Below, piece after piece: positions 7,113 to 8,196 of a DNA stretch of 8,196 bases (positions are counted from its first letter, which is position 1; each line of letters starts with the position of its first letter). Origin of the DNA: Pirellulaceae bacterium (GTDB taxonomy: Bacteria; Planctomycetota; Planctomycetia; Pirellulales; Pirellulaceae). The DNA lies in contig JABDKS010000804.1 of the NCBI GenBank assembly GCA_013002105.1, positions 1 through 8,196 of the forward strand, read 5' to 3'. The position numbers and the translations under genes were made by a program. Under the pieces are notes generated by a model that ran no database searches, had not been told where the DNA came from, and worked only from the letters and a program-made list of their open reading frames with translations.

Positions 7113-7655
7113 CTAAGGTTTCTGAATTTCTTTGAGCACCTTGATCAATTCCTCGGCCGTCGCTCGATCTCTCAGTGTGCCAGGAATCACGCCTCGTATC
7201 ACGCCTTCGGTATCAACCACATAGTTATCAAACGTCCGCTGCTTGGAACTGTAGGCTGCGGAAGACTTGCTTTGCGGATCGACGCCCAATCGCACGTGCT
7301 CGCGGTTGGCAGCTTCGACTTTCTCTTGAATCTTTTTCAAACCGTCGACGCCATCGCTTTCTTCGCGGAATACGAACATCATCTCGGCATTGAGTTTCGC
7401 AAATTCGTCGGCCTGCTTTTGCAACTGGACCAGTTGCCGCATGCAATGCGGTCACCAGTGTGCCCGATTGAACATTAACGCAACGTTCTTGCCGCGTTTA
7501 GCAGCATCGGACAACCGAAACTCTTTGCCGTCGATTCCTATAACAGTAATCTCGGGCGCCGGCTTACCGACCTCCACACGCTGGACAGGTTCGTCGGCTA
7601 CCAAAACATGACTTAATAGCAGAACGCAAAAACTGGCGGTGAGCAGACGTTTCAT
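7113..7655 (-). CDS. Exported peroxiredoxin-like selenoprotein (UxxC), TGA read as selenocysteine
   Basis: A conventional reading gives two pieces: an upstream part ending FNRAHW-stop at 7452 and a downstream part beginning at ATG 7442. Both are in the same frame, joined by a single TGA at 7454-7452. Reading through gives a complete 180-residue thioredoxin-fold redoxin (AhpC/TSA, PRX-like). It has signal peptide MKRLLTASFCVLLLSHVLVA (1-20), GKPAPEITVIGIDGKEFRLSD (30-50), active site MFNRAHW-U68-P-H-C71-MRQL, a MMFVF strand (about 90-94), and the closing TFDNYVVDTEGVIRGVIPGT. Relatives carry a W-C-P-x-C site here, so the TGA replaces the first, catalytic Cys. Family conservation continues on both sides, which argues against a pseudogene. 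SECIS-like hairpins follow at once. A reduced-thiol or peroxide role in the cell envelope is inferred. ATG 7655 is chosen for the signal peptide; the ribosome site is poor. Alternatives are a sequencing error from TGC/TGT or a recent nonsense mutation. Confidence 0.85.
7421..7451 (-). promoter_or_regulatory. Candidate bacterial SECIS element (two tandem hairpins)
   Basis: Read as mRNA, the 31 bases directly after the TGA contain CCGCAU-UGC-AUGCGG (7451-7437) and GCAACUG-GUC-CAGUUGC (7437-7421), two perfect stems of six and seven pairs sharing one G. The second apical loop lies 21 bases after the TGA and begins with G; opening its last pair gives GGUCC, which contains the GGUC of the Escherichia coli fdhF SECIS loop bound by SelB. 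A short stem, a small loop with early G, and 16-37 bases to the UGA are the published general features of bacterial SECIS elements. Both hairpins lie within coding sequence. Confidence 0.75.
7452..7454 (-). other. In-frame TGA, proposed selenocysteine codon (residue 68)
   Basis: The minus strand reads TGG-TGA-CCG-CAT-TGC, giving W-U-P-H-C. The TGA takes the place of the first Cys of the CxxC redox site of the peroxiredoxin-like family. All six complete genes here and the sucD end use TAA or TAG as stop, and no other in-frame TGA is seen, so a general change of code is not suggested. Confidence 0.82.
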
Positions 7656-7961
7656 TAGATTGGCTCGTAGAAAGAGTGACGTGATTGAGCGTCTCCAAAT
7701 TCTACACCGGATCATGTGACCCATTTATCCGTCGACGGTAGCACGGTGACCCCAGACGCTGCGCATGTTCACCATCGACGTCGTTTGATCGTGGGCCAGG
7801 TCTGTCCTGGCAATGCCCCGCCAGCAAGAATCCTGCGTAAGATCACCCAAAATGTCGTCGTCGCAGTCGAATCGGTTGTCAACAATCGACTGAGCAGGCC
7901 TAACGGCAGGGAACTGGGAGCACGGCAGGCAACTGGGAGCAATCTGACGCGTGCGAGCTTC
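7656..7961. other. 306-base intergenic region between the selenoprotein gene and sucD
   Basis: No gene with recognisable product is present. It holds a perfect ten-base palindrome CCGTCGACGG (7729-7738), about 75 bases upstream of the selenoprotein start, a possible operator. A hairpin GCCAGG-TCTGT-CCTGGC (7795-7811) without a T-run lies in the middle. A 19-base tandem duplication lies just downstream of sucD. On the minus strand TAGAAT (7703-7698) is a possible -10 box for the selenoprotein gene but has no good -35 partner. Confidence 0.5.
7903..7940. repeat. 19-base tandem direct repeat, two copies
   Basis: ACGGCAGGGAACTGGGAGC (7903-7921) is followed without a gap by ACGGCAGGCAACTGGGAGC (7922-7940). 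The copies differ at one position (7911 G against 7930 C). It lies 21 bases beyond the sucD stop, in the noncoding gap. Confidence 0.9.
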
Positions 7962-8196
7962 CTATTTGGACATCGCCTTGACGACCGCGTCACCCATGTC
8001 GGCGGGCGTGGGGGCGACCGAAATCCCGGCGTCTTCCAATGCAGCGACTTTTTCGGTCGCAGTTCCTTTGCCGCCACTGATGATGGCACCAGCGTGACCC
8101 ATGCGTTTTCCGGGAGGCGCGGTTCGTCCGGCGATGAACGCAGCGACCGGCTTGCTAACGTTTTCTTTTACAAATGCAGCAGCTTCTTCCTCGGCC
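7962..8196 (-). CDS. sucD: Succinate-CoA ligase alpha subunit, C-terminal part (partial)
   Basis: The gene enters from the right edge and ends at TAG 7964-7962; 77 C-terminal residues are in the window. The alpha subunit of succinyl-CoA synthetase binds CoA and carries the phosphorylated active-site His in the TCA-cycle conversion of succinyl-CoA to succinate with NTP formation. The segment [39 protein letters not shown] is diagnostic: GHAGAI holds the His that is phosphorylated (His246 in the Escherichia coli enzyme), followed by the GGKGTA loop. The end, [16 protein letters not shown], is the normal C-terminus. The 5' part, and probably sucC, lie beyond the window edge. No start codon is visible because the gene is cut. 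Confidence 0.96.
   Translation of the reverse strand, partial: AEEEAAAFVKENVSKPVAAFIAGRTAPPGKRMGHAGAIISGGKGTATEKVAALEDAGISVAPTPADMGDAVVKAMSK

Noticed and set aside
7113..7442. Separate short gene starting at ATG 7442
   Set aside because: This start lies inside the redoxin active-site helix and has no ribosome site; the upstream half in the same frame completes the fold.
7795..7811. Hairpin GCCAGG-TCTGT-CCTGGC as a terminator
   Set aside because: There is no T-run on either strand, and it lies about 150 bases from the sucD stop.
7769..8089. Open frame on - overlapping the sucD end
   Set aside because: It is in a different frame from the sucD C-terminus, which carries the GHAGAI active-site motif; this one has no family features.
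1..8196. Genome-wide reassignment of UGA as Trp or Gly
   Set aside because: The other genes have no in-frame TGA and use normal TGG and GGN codons; a single TGA at a redox Cys fits selenocysteine better.

Overview
The window looks like a chromosomal segment of a planctomycete, probably a Rhodopirellula/Pirellulales-type bacterium. This is inferred from the style of the secreted proteins (a DUF1080-like lectin-fold protein and an alpha/beta-hydrolase-fold protein with a lost nucleophile), a Gfo/Idh/MocA oxidoreductase, moderate GC, and weak or absent Shine-Dalgarno sites at several genes. No marker gene fixes the taxonomy. I see no mobile element, CRISPR array, tRNA or rRNA.

Layout from left to right: (1) a DJ-1/PfpI protein on + (63-638), resembling plant DJ-1D glyoxalases; (2) a 207-base gap; (3) an exported alpha/beta-hydrolase-fold protein on + (846-1808) with Arg where the catalytic Ser should be; (4) mfd, the transcription-repair coupling factor, on - (1823-5194), ending 14 bases from the previous gene; (5) a 148-base divergent gap; (6) a Gfo/Idh/MocA dehydrogenase on + (5343-6386); (7) an exported concanavalin-like/DUF1080-like protein on + (6450-7109); (8) an exported peroxiredoxin-like gene on - (7113-7655), three bases from the previous stop; (9) a 306-base noncoding gap with a 19-base tandem duplication and a 10-base palindrome; (10) the C-terminal end of sucD on - (7962 to window end), carrying the phospho-histidine motif.

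The most interesting object is gene 8. A standard reading splits it into two ORFs at an in-frame TGA (7454-7452, - strand). The reading frame continues unbroken through the TGA, and the joined protein is a complete thioredoxin-fold redoxin whose active site reads W-(TGA)-P-H-C, with the TGA exactly where the first Cys of CxxC belongs. Directly after the TGA the mRNA can form two perfect hairpins. The second has a GGUC-type apical loop 21 bases from the TGA, which fits the bacterial SECIS description. I call this an exported selenoprotein with a UxxC redox centre. The selenocysteine machinery is not in this window and must be looked for elsewhere in the genome.

The genes do not form one obvious pathway. 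They are mostly single genes with convergent or divergent neighbours. The only loose theme is redox and carbonyl-stress protection (DJ-1 family, selenoredoxin); mfd and sucD are housekeeping.
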